Source: Mucilaginibacter sp. OK098 (lineage in GTDB: Bacteria > Bacteroidota > Bacteroidia > Sphingobacteriales > Sphingobacteriaceae). From it: a stretch of DNA of 64,000 nucleotides. Positions 8,790 through 18,477 of the stretch are shown here, piece by piece. The stretch is from contig NZ_FRCM01000001.1 of NCBI RefSeq assembly GCF_900142915.1, positions 1,426,001-1,490,000 of the forward strand. The letters are read 5' to 3'. The notes beneath the pieces are model-generated. The model saw only the letters and a program-made list of their open reading frames with translations. It did not search any database and was not told the origin of the DNA. Numbering within the stretch: position 1 is the first letter of the stretch; every line of letters begins with the position of its first letter. The translations under genes were made by a program, and so were the position numbers.

Positions 8790-10286
8790 ATGTCAAGTGA
8801 CCGGATCAGAAATAGTGCACCTAGAAGATCTATTTGGGAAAACATAGTCATTCACAAATTCTCAAAACCTGTTGTACTGATATTCCTGTTATTTACATCG
8901 CTGCTGATAAGCTTTTTAATAGCTACTCAAGGAGCAGTAATAGGAATTCTTATCCTTATCCTAATTATTGGCTTACCGCTTGTGTATGCCGTTGTAGCCT
9001 ATCCTAAATTCGGCATCATCCTTTTCATAACAGCTTCCTTTTTTATTAATTATCAACTTATTTTAAGCCAGGCTCCTCCTGATACACCCGTCGGGCTGGT
9101 AATGGATATATTAACATATTTGCTAATTCTGGGTTTCTTTATCAAACAAAAAAATGAAAAAAATTGGGACTATTTTAAAGACCCAATAAGTTATTTCATC
9201 CTGATATGGTTGGTTTATAACCTGCTGGAGGTAATTAATCCTGTAGCTTCATCAGTTTTAGCCTGGATTTATACGGTACGTACAATTGCTTTCCTAATGC
9301 TATTGTACTTTGTATTTGTTTTTCAGATCCGTTCTAAAGATTATATTAAGCTCTTGTTTAAAGTTTTATTGGTACTTGAGCTATTGGCTGCCCTATCAGC
9401 TTTTCAGCAAGAAAATTTTGGCTTTTTTAACTTCGAGACCAAGTGGCTAAATGCCGAGCCGCTCCGCATTAGCTTGCTGTTTATTTATGGGCACATGCGC
9501 AAATTCGGGATCTTTTCTGATCCGGTAGTTTTTGCATACAACATGGTTGCAGCTTCATTACTATGCCTTTCGTTATTGTTTACCAATATCCGCACCTATA
9601 AAAAAGTGATACTTGTTTGTTTGATGTGTTTTTACCTAACGGTGATGCTTTATTCAGGAACAAGAGCATCATATGTTTTAATCCCTGCAGCAATAGGCCT
9701 GCTGGCTATCTTAAAATTCAATAAAAAGATTTTGGTATTTGTGCTATTTGGAGGCTTCATGTTGGCAGTTTTAATTAAAGTCCCCACTTCAAACCCAAGC
9801 CTGGTGCGTTTTCAAACAGCATTTAGCCCGTCAAAAGATGCATCTTTTAATGTTCGTGCCGAAAATCAACGAAGAATTAAGCCTTACATTCTGTCGCATC
9901 CTATTGGGGGCGGCCTGGGGTCGGTTGGTATTTGGGGGCAACGATTTTCGCCAAATTCCTACCTGGCTAAGTTTCCGCCGGATAGCGGTTATGTAAGGGT
10001 GGCTGTAGAAATGGGTTGGATTGGATTATTACTTTTTTGTACATTTAATTTTATAATACTGCAGAGAGGTATTTATTATTACTACATTATCAAAGATCCT
10101 GAGCTAAAAACCTATTGCATGGCAATGGTTTTAATAATTTTCGCACTTGATATTGGTAACTATCCGCAGCAGGCATTCGTACAATACCCCACCAATATAT
10201 TATTTTATTTAGCCATGGCTATAATAAACGTTACAATGCGGCTGGATAAGCAAAAAACCCAGTTACAAGCTGCAATTACGGGATAA
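8790..10286 (+). CDS. O-antigen polymerase/ligase family membrane protein (Wzy-like)
   Basis: The 498 residues are mostly hydrophobic, with about 11-12 membrane helices. A large periplasmic loop between late helices holds SGTRASYV before it and HPIGGGLGSVG within it, typical of the O-antigen ligase/Wzy-C family. With the flippase and Wzc-like genes alongside, the likely role is polymerising lipid-linked repeat units on the periplasmic side. A ligase function is an alternative that sequence alone cannot separate. The polar N-terminus (MSSDRIRNSAPRRS) precedes the first helix. Confidence 0.88.
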   Translation: MSSDRIRNSAPRRSIWENIVIHKFSKPVVLIFLLFTSLLISFLIATQGAVIGILILILIIGLPLVYAVVAYPKFGIILFITASFFINYQLILSQAPPDTPVGLVMDILTYLLILGFFIKQKNEKNWDYFKDPISYFILIWLVYNLLEVINPVASSVLAWIYTVRTIAFLMLLYFVFVFQIRSKDYIKLLFKVLLVLELLAALSAFQQENFGFFNFETKWLNAEPLRISLLFIYGHMRKFGIFSDPVVFAYNMVAASLLCLSLLFTNIRTYKKVILVCLMCFYLTVMLYSGTRASYVLIPAAIGLLAILKFNKKILVFVLFGGFMLAVLIKVPTSNPSLVRFQTAFSPSKDASFNVRAENQRRIKPYILSHPIGGGLGSVGIWGQRFSPNSYLAKFPPDSGYVRVAVEMGWIGLLLFCTFNFIILQRGIYYYYIIKDPELKTYCMAMVLIIFALDIGNYPQQAFVQYPTNILFYLAMAIINVTMRLDKQKTQLQAAITG

Positions 10287-10315
10287 TTTAATATGATGAA
10301 TAATTAAAAAAGTAA

Positions 10316-10930
10316 ATGTCATTACTATCAACTATTAAATCAAATCCCAAATTAAAAAAAATTGCACACTGGCTTATAATCCCCCATGGCCAGGCCAGGC
10401 CAAGGTTATGGGTGAGGTGGTTTGTTAACCCTTTTATTCATAAAAAAGGCAAAAACACCATTATAAGATTTAATACCCGGATGGACCTGTTTCCGTTTAA
10501 TAAATTTGAAATAGGCGCTAACAGTATTATTGAAGATTTTGCCACTATAAATAATGGTGTTGGCGATGTTTTTATTGGAAACAACGCAGGCATTGGATTA
10601 AGCAACGTAATTATTGGACCGGTTAAATTAGGCAACTATGTTATGCTTGCTCAAAACATAGTTATATCGGGCCTCAATCATGCATATGAGGATGTTACCT
10701 TGCCTCCCCGGATGCAGAAAGTAGTAACTAAACAAATAACCATTGAAGATGATGTGTGGATTGGAGCAAATTGTGTAATAACCGCCGGTGTAACCATTGG
10801 CAAACATGCTATAGTAGGCGCTGGCAGTGTAGTAACAAAAGATATACCCCAATTTTCTGTTGCAGTAGGTAACCCTGCCCGTGTAATCAAAAAATACAAC
10901 TTCGAAACCAAGTGTTGGGGAAAAATATAA
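10316..10930 (+). CDS. Hexapeptide-repeat O-acetyltransferase
   Basis: The 204-residue protein belongs to the left-handed beta-helix acyltransferases (LacA/NodL/WcaF-like). Hexapeptide repeats run from about residue 60 to 185 (for example IGANSIIEDF, IGNNAGIGLS, DDVWIGANCVITAGVTIG, KHAIVGAGSVVTKDIP), with the loop histidine in GLNHAYED as likely catalytic base. It ends VGNPARVIKKY like other members. Its TAA overlaps the ATG of the flippase gene by one base (TAATG), so the two are translationally coupled. It probably acetylates a sugar of the polysaccharide. Confidence 0.9.
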   Translation: MSLLSTIKSNPKLKKIAHWLIIPHGQARPRLWVRWFVNPFIHKKGKNTIIRFNTRMDLFPFNKFEIGANSIIEDFATINNGVGDVFIGNNAGIGLSNVIIGPVKLGNYVMLAQNIVISGLNHAYEDVTLPPRMQKVVTKQITIEDDVWIGANCVITAGVTIGKHAIVGAGSVVTKDIPQFSVAVGNPARVIKKYNFETKCWGKI

Positions 10931-12273
10931 TGTCCATCGTAAAAAAGTTAATAAATAAACATACCCTTTCGTTAGCAAGTAATGCAGTTATGCCGGTTGT
11001 AGGCATGGTTACCATATCATTGCTTGCCCGCAGCATGAGTGTGGAAGATTTTGGTGATTGGTCATTCTTTTTAATAACTTTTACCCTGGCTAACTTAACC
11101 CGGAGCGGTTTCCTGCAAACCTCATTGGTGAAATTTTATGCAGGCGCAAGTAAGGATCAGGCAGAAACCGTTGCAGGATCAACCTGGTTTTTAGGCTTTA
11201 TTATTACCGCTGCATTAGGCTTTTTCAGCTTTATTGCGTTTATTTTTTACCATGGGCACCACACTACCGAAATTACTATAAAATGGTTTGCTATAATTTA
11301 TTTTAGCACCTTACCATCGAGCGTTGCTTTATGGATCCTGCAGGCCGAAGAGCGTTTCGACCGTATTTTTCTTCTGCAGTTAATTTGGCAGGGCTGTTTT
11401 TTATTATTCATTATCACATTAATGATACTGCACCAGGCCACTTTCCAGGTAATTATATATGCCTACTTTTTATCAGTTGTGATAACCAGCCTGGTATCAA
11501 TTTTTACCGGATGGGCAAAATTCATGTCAATCCGTAATAGAAGCTGGGAGAGTATTAAACAACTGGCAAACTTCGGGAAATTTAGCATAGGTACCTCTGT
11601 AAGCTCTTACTTACTCAGAAGCTCTGATAATTTTATTATAAAGTTTATGTTTATCAATCCTGCTTTTGTAGGGATCTATTACTTACCCCAGCGATTAATG
11701 GAGGTAATAGAAATCCCGCTCCGAAGCTTCATTGCAACGGCCATGCCTGCCATGTCAGCAGCGGTAAACCGTGATGATAAAAACTATATTACTTACATAC
11801 TTAAAAAATATGCAGGGATCTTAACAATCTTAATAATACCTGTATCATTGGCTTCTATTCTTTTCGCCGATGTGATAATCAATATATTAGGCGGCCATCA
11901 ATATCTTAATACAAATGCCGCCAATATATTCCGTATTTTTATGTGTTTCGCCTTGTTACTGCCGGTCGACCGTTTTTTCGGAATAACACTTGATATGCTT
12001 AATAAACCCAAAATCAATATGATTAAGGTAGTAATTATGCTGGTTGTAAATGTTGTAGGCGACTTTGTTGGGATCTATTTTTTCCACAGTTTATATGCCG
12101 TAGCAATTGCATCAATATTTACGTTTTTAGCCGGTGTAATTTACGGATACTGGGTACTTAGAAAGTACCTGAACTTTACAATGTTTGGAATATTAAAAAT
12201 GGGAGTTGTTGAAACAAATGCATTAATAGCTACCTTCATTGCTAAGTATAAAGCAAGAAATATAAAATCATAA
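10930..12273 (+). CDS. Wzx-type polysaccharide flippase
   Basis: The 447-residue membrane protein has about 12-14 hydrophobic helices and the typical flippase N-terminus (LARSMSVEDFGDWSFF), which matches the MATE-like oligosaccharide flippases. The start is ATG at 10930, overlapping the stop of the acetyltransferase by one base; a GTG at 10912 in the same frame would add six residues but is less likely. It should turn undecaprenyl-linked repeat units to the periplasmic face for the polymerase encoded just upstream. Confidence 0.9.
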   Translation: MSIVKKLINKHTLSLASNAVMPVVGMVTISLLARSMSVEDFGDWSFFLITFTLANLTRSGFLQTSLVKFYAGASKDQAETVAGSTWFLGFIITAALGFFSFIAFIFYHGHHTTEITIKWFAIIYFSTLPSSVALWILQAEERFDRIFLLQLIWQGCFLLFIITLMILHQATFQVIIYAYFLSVVITSLVSIFTGWAKFMSIRNRSWESIKQLANFGKFSIGTSVSSYLLRSSDNFIIKFMFINPAFVGIYYLPQRLMEVIEIPLRSFIATAMPAMSAAVNRDDKNYITYILKKYAGILTILIIPVSLASILFADVIINILGGHQYLNTNAANIFRIFMCFALLLPVDRFFGITLDMLNKPKINMIKVVIMLVVNVVGDFVGIYFFHSLYAVAIASIFTFLAGVIYGYWVLRKYLNFTMFGILKMGVVETNALIATFIAKYKARNIKS

Positions 12274-12317
12274 TAGATATTATGCTTTTTGATAAATAAA
12301 TCCCCCTGTTATTTTAC

Positions 12318-13538
12318 ATGAGCCTCAAGAATCAGAATATTATCATCTTCTCGCAAATGCAGTTTGATGGCAAATTGGAATCAACCAATTATACAATGGC
12401 TAAGCACCTTGCAAAAGATAATTTTGTTTATTATGTTGACAGGCCATACACATGGCGCGATTATATAAAATTTAAAAACACACCGGGATTTAAAACAAGG
12501 CGCCCGCATTTTTTCTCGTCATCAAACAGTATTATTGAAACGGAGATCCCTAATTTAAAAATCATTATCTCCCCTCCTGTCCCATCAATCAATATGCTGC
12601 CCGAAGGTAAATTTTACCGGATGGCGTTGAAGATGAATGAGTGGATAGTTGGCTCGCGGGTAAAGAAAGTGATTAAAAACCTGAACATCACTAACTACAT
12701 CTACATAAACTCCTATAATTTTACGCTTCCAACACTTCATAAACTGCTAAATCCAACATTGAGCGTTTATCATTGTGTAGATCCGATAATTGAGCCCTAC
12801 CAAACCAAACATGGATTAATTTCTGAAGATATACTGGTAAAGCAGGTTGATATGGTAATATGCACAAGTAAAGAACTGCGCAATAAAAAAGCCTTACTAA
12901 ATCCAAACGCTTACTTTATACCAAACGCAGCTAACATAAGCCACAGCTTAAAAACACTTGATCCCGATTTAAAGGAATCTGCAATTTTATCGGGTATAAA
13001 AAAACCAATAATAGGCTATTTTGGCGCCATTGAACGCCGGATAGACTATGATATGATGCAATTGCTTTTTAAAACCAACCGCGATAAAAGTTTTGTAATG
13101 ATAGGGCCTATCGACAGGTATTATATAAAGGAAGAGGAATATAATGCACCTAATTTATACCTCCCCGGCCCGGTTCCGTATGAGGAAATGCCTGCTGTAT
13201 TAAAAGGCTTTGATGTTGCCATAATACCATTTAAAAAAGATGAGGTAAGTAGCGATATATTCCCGTTAAAGCTTTTTGAATACCTGGGATCGGGCAGGCC
13301 AATAGTATCTACAGATTTTAACCCCGACCTAAAAGATTTTACATTTGAGACGGTGCCCTACTGCACAACTGCTGCAGAATTTTCTGATGCTATTGAAATT
13401 GCATTAAACGATACTGCTGCCTTGCAAAAAAGGAGGCTTGAAGTTGCAGCCGATAATACATGGGAGCATCGCATAAGTGAAATAAAAGACCTTTTGAAAA
13501 TAAATTTCGATAAAAAAAGAACCGGTTCTTCATTGTAA
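12318..13538 (+). CDS. Glycosyltransferase, GT4-like (GT-B fold)
   Basis: The 406 residues show two Rossmann-like halves. The C-terminal half has the pattern of family 1/4 enzymes: IIGYFGAIERRIDYD (around residue 233), NLYLPGPVPYEEMPAVLKGF, and PLKLFEYLGSGRPIV (around 318), where the Glu of KLFEYL is the usual nucleotide-sugar contact. No signal peptide or membrane helix is apparent, so it should act at the cytoplasmic face of the membrane, adding a sugar to the lipid-linked repeat unit. Donor and acceptor cannot be read from sequence. Confidence 0.88.
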   Translation: MSLKNQNIIIFSQMQFDGKLESTNYTMAKHLAKDNFVYYVDRPYTWRDYIKFKNTPGFKTRRPHFFSSSNSIIETEIPNLKIIISPPVPSINMLPEGKFYRMALKMNEWIVGSRVKKVIKNLNITNYIYINSYNFTLPTLHKLLNPTLSVYHCVDPIIEPYQTKHGLISEDILVKQVDMVICTSKELRNKKALLNPNAYFIPNAANISHSLKTLDPDLKESAILSGIKKPIIGYFGAIERRIDYDMMQLLFKTNRDKSFVMIGPIDRYYIKEEEYNAPNLYLPGPVPYEEMPAVLKGFDVAIIPFKKDEVSSDIFPLKLFEYLGSGRPIVSTDFNPDLKDFTFETVPYCTTAAEFSDAIEIALNDTAALQKRRLEVAADNTWEHRISEIKDLLKINFDKKRTGSSL

Positions 13539-13551
13539 GTTAAAAAAATTC

Positions 13552-13573
13552 AATTAAACCTAATCGTTTAATT
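13552..13573. repeat. Perfect 8-bp inverted repeat between two glycosyltransferase genes
   Basis: AATTAAAC at 13552-13559 and GTTTAATT at 13566-13573 are perfect inverted copies separated by CTAATC. The site lies 14 bases after one gene and 27 before the next. No T-run follows, so it looks more like a protein site or a weak RNA hairpin than an intrinsic terminator. Confidence 0.4.
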
Positions 13574-13599
13574 AAAACTTACGTATAACACTGTAACAT

Positions 13600-14784
13600 A
13601 TGGAAATCATCAGATTTATTGCAGCAATTATAACAAGCATACTGTTTATTTACCTGGGTGCATACAGCTTATACCTGTTTATTTTTTCTGTAGCGGGTAA
13701 GCTAATAAAAATTAAAACGCCTCCGCAGAGTTCAACCCTTGCAAAGTTTGTTATTTATATATGCTCCTATAAAGAAGACGAGATCATACTAAATTCAGCT
13801 GCCAGTGCTATAACATTGGATTACCCTGAACATCTGTTTCATATCTGTGTAATTGCCGATTCCTTAAAACCCGAAACAGTAGCCAAATTAAAACAAATGC
13901 CGCTCCAGGTTTTAGAAGTTGTTTTTGAGAGCAGCACAAAGTCAAAAGCATTACATAAAGCCATTGAAAACACAGCAGATGGATTTGATGCCGCCATAGT
14001 TTTTGATATAGACAATGTAGCCGCACCTGATTTTTTATACCAGATAAACAATTACCTGCAAGCCGGCAACCGGGTGATCCAGGGACACAGGGTGGCAAAA
14101 AATACAAATACCTCAGTAGCCGTACTTGATGCCATAAGCGAAGAGGTTAACAATCATATTTTCCGTAAATCACAGCGGGTTTTTAATCTCTCGGCAGCCA
14201 TTATTGGCTCGGGGATGGCGTTGGAATATAAGTTATTTACCCAGGTTATGATGCGGATTGATGCTGTTGGCGGGTTTGACAAAGAGATGGGCCTGCTGCT
14301 TACAAACGATAAAGTTACCGTTGCTTACGCTAACGACGCTTTGATATATGATGAAAAGGTAAGCAATAAAGAAGTATTTAAAAAACAAAGGCGCAGGTGG
14401 CTTTCGGCTCAGTTTAACCTGCTTAAAAAATACGGAAGCAGCGGATTTTCAGCATTATTTACAGGGAAATTTGATTATTTAAATGAAGTATATCAATTAT
14501 CAATTTTGCCGAGGGTACTCATGCTTGGGCTAATGCCGTTTATGCTGTTGGTTTCATTAATATTACCAGGCATAGGGCCTGATTGGCATTTATGGCTGGC
14601 CGCAACTATTTGCTGTTATATTGGTATATTATTTGCTATACCTCTTACCTTTTATAACAAAGATTTTTTGGGAGCATTGATCAGGATTCCGGCAATATTT
14701 TTCGCAATGCTGCTATTACTGTTTAAATTAAAGGGGGCAAATAAAAAATTTATACATACTCCTCATACCCATAGCGTTAAATAG
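13600..14784 (+). CDS. Membrane glycosyltransferase family 2
   Basis: A 394-residue processive-type GT2. An N-terminal membrane helix (about 5-33) precedes the GT-A domain, which has ICSYKEDE at about 53, a DID metal motif in FDIDNVAAPDF near 137 and the QRRRW acceptor/product motif near 266. Two or three membrane helices close the protein (LMLGLMPFMLLVSLILP, LLFAIPLTF region, IFFAMLLLLF). QxxRW and the C-terminal helices recall cellulose- and hyaluronan-synthase relatives. It may add the main-chain sugar or a side branch. It is the last gene before the second NRPS. Confidence 0.88.
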   Translation: MEIIRFIAAIITSILFIYLGAYSLYLFIFSVAGKLIKIKTPPQSSTLAKFVIYICSYKEDEIILNSAASAITLDYPEHLFHICVIADSLKPETVAKLKQMPLQVLEVVFESSTKSKALHKAIENTADGFDAAIVFDIDNVAAPDFLYQINNYLQAGNRVIQGHRVAKNTNTSVAVLDAISEEVNNHIFRKSQRVFNLSAAIIGSGMALEYKLFTQVMMRIDAVGGFDKEMGLLLTNDKVTVAYANDALIYDEKVSNKEVFKKQRRRWLSAQFNLLKKYGSSGFSALFTGKFDYLNEVYQLSILPRVLMLGLMPFMLLVSLILPGIGPDWHLWLAATICCYIGILFAIPLTFYNKDFLGALIRIPAIFFAMLLLLFKLKGANKKFIHTPHTHSVK

Positions 14785-14887
14785 ACGCCCCTAATAGTAA
14801 TAAAGTTGTTACTTTAAAAAGTAATATTATATATTTAGAGTGTAATACGTTTAAAGTTGCACCCGGTTAGCCGAAACAAACTATAAA

Positions 14888-17542
14888 ATGACTCCCCCTA
14901 TCCATTTCAATACTGTAAATAATTTGAACGAAACACTTGTTGATTATCCAAGGGGAAAAGCACTCCCTTATTTTATTAATGAATGTGCAAAAAAATACAC
15001 AAATAAGGTAGCCGTTAAATTTCATGGCCGGGACGTTACTTACAGGGAACTATTTGAAAGCTCCAATAAGCTTGCTAAAATACTGGTAGATAATAATATA
15101 AAAACTGGTGATATTGTTGGGCTGGCTCTTGACCGCTCGCCCGAAATGCTCATCTCCCTGTTAGCTATTTTAAAATCAGGCGCAGCCTATATTCCGCTTG
15201 ATCCCGAATATCCAAAGGACAGGGTTGATTTTATGCTGGAAGATTCGTCAGCCAAAATATTATTAACCTCAAAAAAATATCATAAACACTTTACATCAAA
15301 CGCATCTGAGATCTTGATAGAAGATGCATTTGCGAAGTTTGATAGCTACACAGCCGAAGAACCAAATGTAGAAGTTGGCGGGAACGATCTTGCATACGTA
15401 CTATATACTTCAGGCTCAACAGGCAAGCCCAAAGGTGTACAGGTACGGCATTTTAACCTTGTAAACTTTTTGCTGAGCATGCAAAAAGAACCGGGCATGA
15501 ACGCTAATGATAAAATATTAACGGTTACAACTATTTCGTTTGATATTGCGGGATTGGAGCTATACCTGCCGCTTATATGCGGTGCCGAGATCACATTAAC
15601 AAATTCTGAAACTGCTAAAGATGGCCGTTTACTGTTTGATATGGTAAAAAACGATGGCATTACCTTTATGCAGGCCACGCCCTATACCTGGCGTATGATG
15701 CTTGAAGCCGGTTGGGAAAAATTGCTTCCATTAAAAATTCTGTGCGGCGGGGAAGCAATGCCAAAAGACCTGGTTGGTAAACTTACTGTACGCACAAGTG
15801 AGTTGTGGAACATGTATGGACCTACAGAAACTACCATTTGGTCTGCTATAAAACTTATTGAAAACGATGAAAATATTACCATTGGCAAACCTATCGCCAA
15901 TACCCAGATGTATATTCTTGATGAAAATTCAAATAATCTTACTGACGGTTCAATAGGCGAAATTATTATTGCTGGTGATGGCGTAGCCGCAGGATACCTT
16001 AACCGCCCCGAATTAACAGAAGAACGGTTTATAGATAATCCATTCTCCGGAAAACCCGGTGATAAAATGTACCGAACCGGGGATTTAGGGAGATACAAAG
16101 AAGATGGAGATATCGTTTGTCTTGGTCGTATAGATCACCAGGTAAAAGTTAGAGGATACCGTATTGAGCTGGAAGAAATTGAACACGCGTTAATTAATGA
16201 AACCGATATAAAACAAGCTGTAGTTATCGCACGCGAGGATACTCCCGGCGACCCACGCCTGGTTGGATACATTATTTTGGAGAAAGAACTTGCTGAAGGG
16301 GATCTAAAAACAAAAATCCATACCTGGCAACAAGCGCTACTGGCAATACTACCGGAATATATGGTGCCTGATGATTTTGTTTTAATGCAGGCTATGCCAA
16401 TAACTCCAAATGGGAAAATAGATAGAAAGGCACTCCCAATACCTGATTATAATGCAGCAAGTCGGCTTGGGGAATATGTTGCGCCACGTATTGAAATTGA
16501 AAGCCAGATTGCCGAAATATGGCAGGAGCTTATGGGGCTTGAGAAGATCAGCATTTACGATAATTTTTTTGAACTGGGTGGCCGTTCACTGGTAGCGGTT
16601 CAAATAATGTCGCGTATTGAAAAGTTAACGGGCAAGCGTTTGCCTCTTGCTACCCTGTTTGATCATTCAACAATAGCGCAGTTAGCAGTACGGGTAAAGG
16701 TTGATTCAAAATCTATTACATGGGATTCACTTGTACCTATAAAACCCAAAGGTTCAAAAATGCCGTTATACATTGTACACGGAGCGGGCTTAAACGTGTT
16801 GTTGTTTAATGCTTTAGCTATGAACATGGATGCAGAACAACCGGTTTACGGACTGCAGGCAAAAGGGCTAAATGGAATAGATGAACCTTTAGATGTGATG
16901 GAAGAAATTGCAGCAAATTACATTGCCGAAATTGTTGCTCAAAACCCAACGGGACCTTACGCTTTAGCGGGATATTCGCTTGGCGGAACAATTGCTTACG
17001 AAATGGTTAACCAGCTGATAAATATGGGCAAGGAGGTAAAAATGCTGGCAGTTTTTGATACCTATGCCAAACAAACGGATGCTTATGATCCTGTTGTTAA
17101 AAGAACCTTTAATAGGGCCAGGCTTTTTATTATGAAGCTGCTTAACAGCTTTGTTTTACTGGCTGAAGACCCCAAACGAACTTTTGAATACAAAAATTTA
17201 GTTATTAAGCGCAGAATAATAAGGGCTTATTGGAAATTGACGGGTAAGAGCGAAAAACAAGAAGGTTTTTTTGCATATGACAATGAAATTGACGAGGCAA
17301 GCTCAAAGGCAAAACACAATTACTATCAAAAACCACTTGATATTGTTGTAGACCTGTTCAAAGCCAAAAAAAGAACGTTTTATATGGACGATTATGAATT
17401 TATGGGTTGGAAGAAATTTGCGCTTAAAGGCGTAAATGTACACGAGATCCCAGGAGAGCATAATACCATATTTGCACCACCTAATGATAAAGAATTTGCC
17501 GTGGTATTACAGAAATGCCTCGACAGGGTATCTCAACAATAA
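14888..17542 (+). CDS. NRPS-like synthetase A-T-TE without condensation domain
   Basis: The 884 residues begin directly with an adenylation domain: A3 YTSGSTGKPKG near residue 174, WNMYGPTETT, YRTGDLGR, KVRGYRIELEEIE and TPNGKIDRK. The carrier domain follows (FFELGGRSL, Ser567), then a thioesterase with GYSLGG (Ser697), Asp724 and His858. No condensation domain exists, so it can load one acyl unit and release or transfer it, but cannot make a normal peptide bond alone. The conserved Asp of the pocket (FDIAGLE) favours an amino acid over a keto acid; the hand-read code DILQLGMIW is close to the remembered glycine signature. Its TE closely resembles that of the NRPS at 1-3210, a paralogue. It sits between glycosyltransferase genes, so it may decorate the polysaccharide. 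Confidence 0.95.
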   Translation: MTPPIHFNTVNNLNETLVDYPRGKALPYFINECAKKYTNKVAVKFHGRDVTYRELFESSNKLAKILVDNNIKTGDIVGLALDRSPEMLISLLAILKSGAAYIPLDPEYPKDRVDFMLEDSSAKILLTSKKYHKHFTSNASEILIEDAFAKFDSYTAEEPNVEVGGNDLAYVLYTSGSTGKPKGVQVRHFNLVNFLLSMQKEPGMNANDKILTVTTISFDIAGLELYLPLICGAEITLTNSETAKDGRLLFDMVKNDGITFMQATPYTWRMMLEAGWEKLLPLKILCGGEAMPKDLVGKLTVRTSELWNMYGPTETTIWSAIKLIENDENITIGKPIANTQMYILDENSNNLTDGSIGEIIIAGDGVAAGYLNRPELTEERFIDNPFSGKPGDKMYRTGDLGRYKEDGDIVCLGRIDHQVKVRGYRIELEEIEHALINETDIKQAVVIAREDTPGDPRLVGYIILEKELAEGDLKTKIHTWQQALLAILPEYMVPDDFVLMQAMPITPNGKIDRKALPIPDYNAASRLGEYVAPRIEIESQIAEIWQELMGLEKISIYDNFFELGGRSLVAVQIMSRIEKLTGKRLPLATLFDHSTIAQLAVRVKVDSKSITWDSLVPIKPKGSKMPLYIVHGAGLNVLLFNALAMNMDAEQPVYGLQAKGLNGIDEPLDVMEEIAANYIAEIVAQNPTGPYALAGYSLGGTIAYEMVNQLINMGKEVKMLAVFDTYAKQTDAYDPVVKRTFNRARLFIMKLLNSFVLLAEDPKRTFEYKNLVIKRRIIRAYWKLTGKSEKQEGFFAYDNEIDEASSKAKHNYYQKPLDIVVDLFKAKKRTFYMDDYEFMGWKKFALKGVNVHEIPGEHNTIFAPPNDKEFAVVLQKCLDRVSQQ

Positions 17543-17559
17543 CCCTGCTAGCCGGAATA

Positions 17560-18477
17560 ATGAAAACTGTATCCATCATTACTGTAAATTTCAATCAACC
17601 AAAAGTTACTGAAGAATTATTGCAGTCTATCCCGGCTACTTTAAAAAATATCGAAATAATAGTGGTTGATAATGGCAGCAGAATTGAACCCGAAAATAAT
17701 TGGCAGGCAAATTTTCCGCACGTTAAGTTTATCCGCTCTGAACAAAACCTCGGCTTTGCCGGGGGCAATAACCTGGGCATAAATGCAGCTACAGGCGATT
17801 ACTTTTTCCTTGTTAATAACGATACCGGGTTTACCGATGGATTAGTTGAAAAATTGACCGGGGTGATGGATTCAAACCCGGCGATAGGCATGATCTCGCC
17901 GATGATCAAATACTTTGCAGATAAGGATCTGATCCAGTATGCGGGCTACACACCGATGAATTACTACACCTGTCGCAATAGCTGCGTGGGGCTGCGGGAA
18001 AAAGATAACGGGCAATACAATAACATCACCGCCCCTACTGCCTATTGCCATGGCGCCGCTATGATGATCAAAAAAGAAGCCATTGAAAAAGCGGGCCTGA
18101 TGAGTGAAAACTTCTTTTTGTATTATGAAGAGGTTGACTGGTGCGAACATATAAAACGCGCAGGTTATGAAGCCTGGGTTTGTACCGAAGCGCTCATTTA
18201 TCATAAAGAGTCAGTTTCAGTAGGCAAAAAAAGCGCGTTGAAAGAGTATTTTATGAATCGTAACCGCATCCTTTTTATCCGGCGGAATGCGCCTTTTTTT
18301 AATAAGCTTGTTTTTTATCCTTACTTCATTCTGTTGGTGGTACCAAGGAACTTACTGGCTTATATAAAGGATAGGAATTATAATTTTATACCTATGCTTT
18401 TAAAAGCTGTGTGGTGGAATTTGAGTCATAGTAAAAACAGTAAAAACTTAGGATATCCCATTAAATCCATTTCATGA
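17560..18477 (+). CDS. Glycosyltransferase family 2, rhamnosyltransferase-like
   Basis: Starting at ATG 17560 the protein has 305 residues. It opens with the GT-A strand VSIITVNFNQP and continues with IIVVDNGS (34-40), NLGFAGGNNLGI (63-74), the metal motif FLVNNDTG (83-90) and EEVDWCEHIKRAGY, all typical of WbbL/rhamnosyltransferase-like GT2 enzymes. An upstream in-frame ATG at 17515 lies inside the end of the NRPS gene and would add 15 unlikely residues; the chosen start leaves 17 bases after the NRPS stop. Its TGA overlaps the next ATG as ATGA, so the two genes are translationally coupled. Confidence 0.9.
   Translation: MKTVSIITVNFNQPKVTEELLQSIPATLKNIEIIVVDNGSRIEPENNWQANFPHVKFIRSEQNLGFAGGNNLGINAATGDYFFLVNNDTGFTDGLVEKLTGVMDSNPAIGMISPMIKYFADKDLIQYAGYTPMNYYTCRNSCVGLREKDNGQYNNITAPTAYCHGAAMMIKKEAIEKAGLMSENFFLYYEEVDWCEHIKRAGYEAWVCTEALIYHKESVSVGKKSALKEYFMNRNRILFIRRNAPFFNKLVFYPYFILLVVPRNLLAYIKDRNYNFIPMLLKAVWWNLSHSKNSKNLGYPIKSIS

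Noticed and set aside
10912..10929. Upstream GTG start for the flippase
   Set aside because: ATG at 10930 overlaps the previous stop as TAATG, a much better coupled start.
17515..17559. Upstream ATG start for the GT2 gene at 17560
   Set aside because: It lies inside the NRPS coding end; the GT-A strand starts right after the later ATG.
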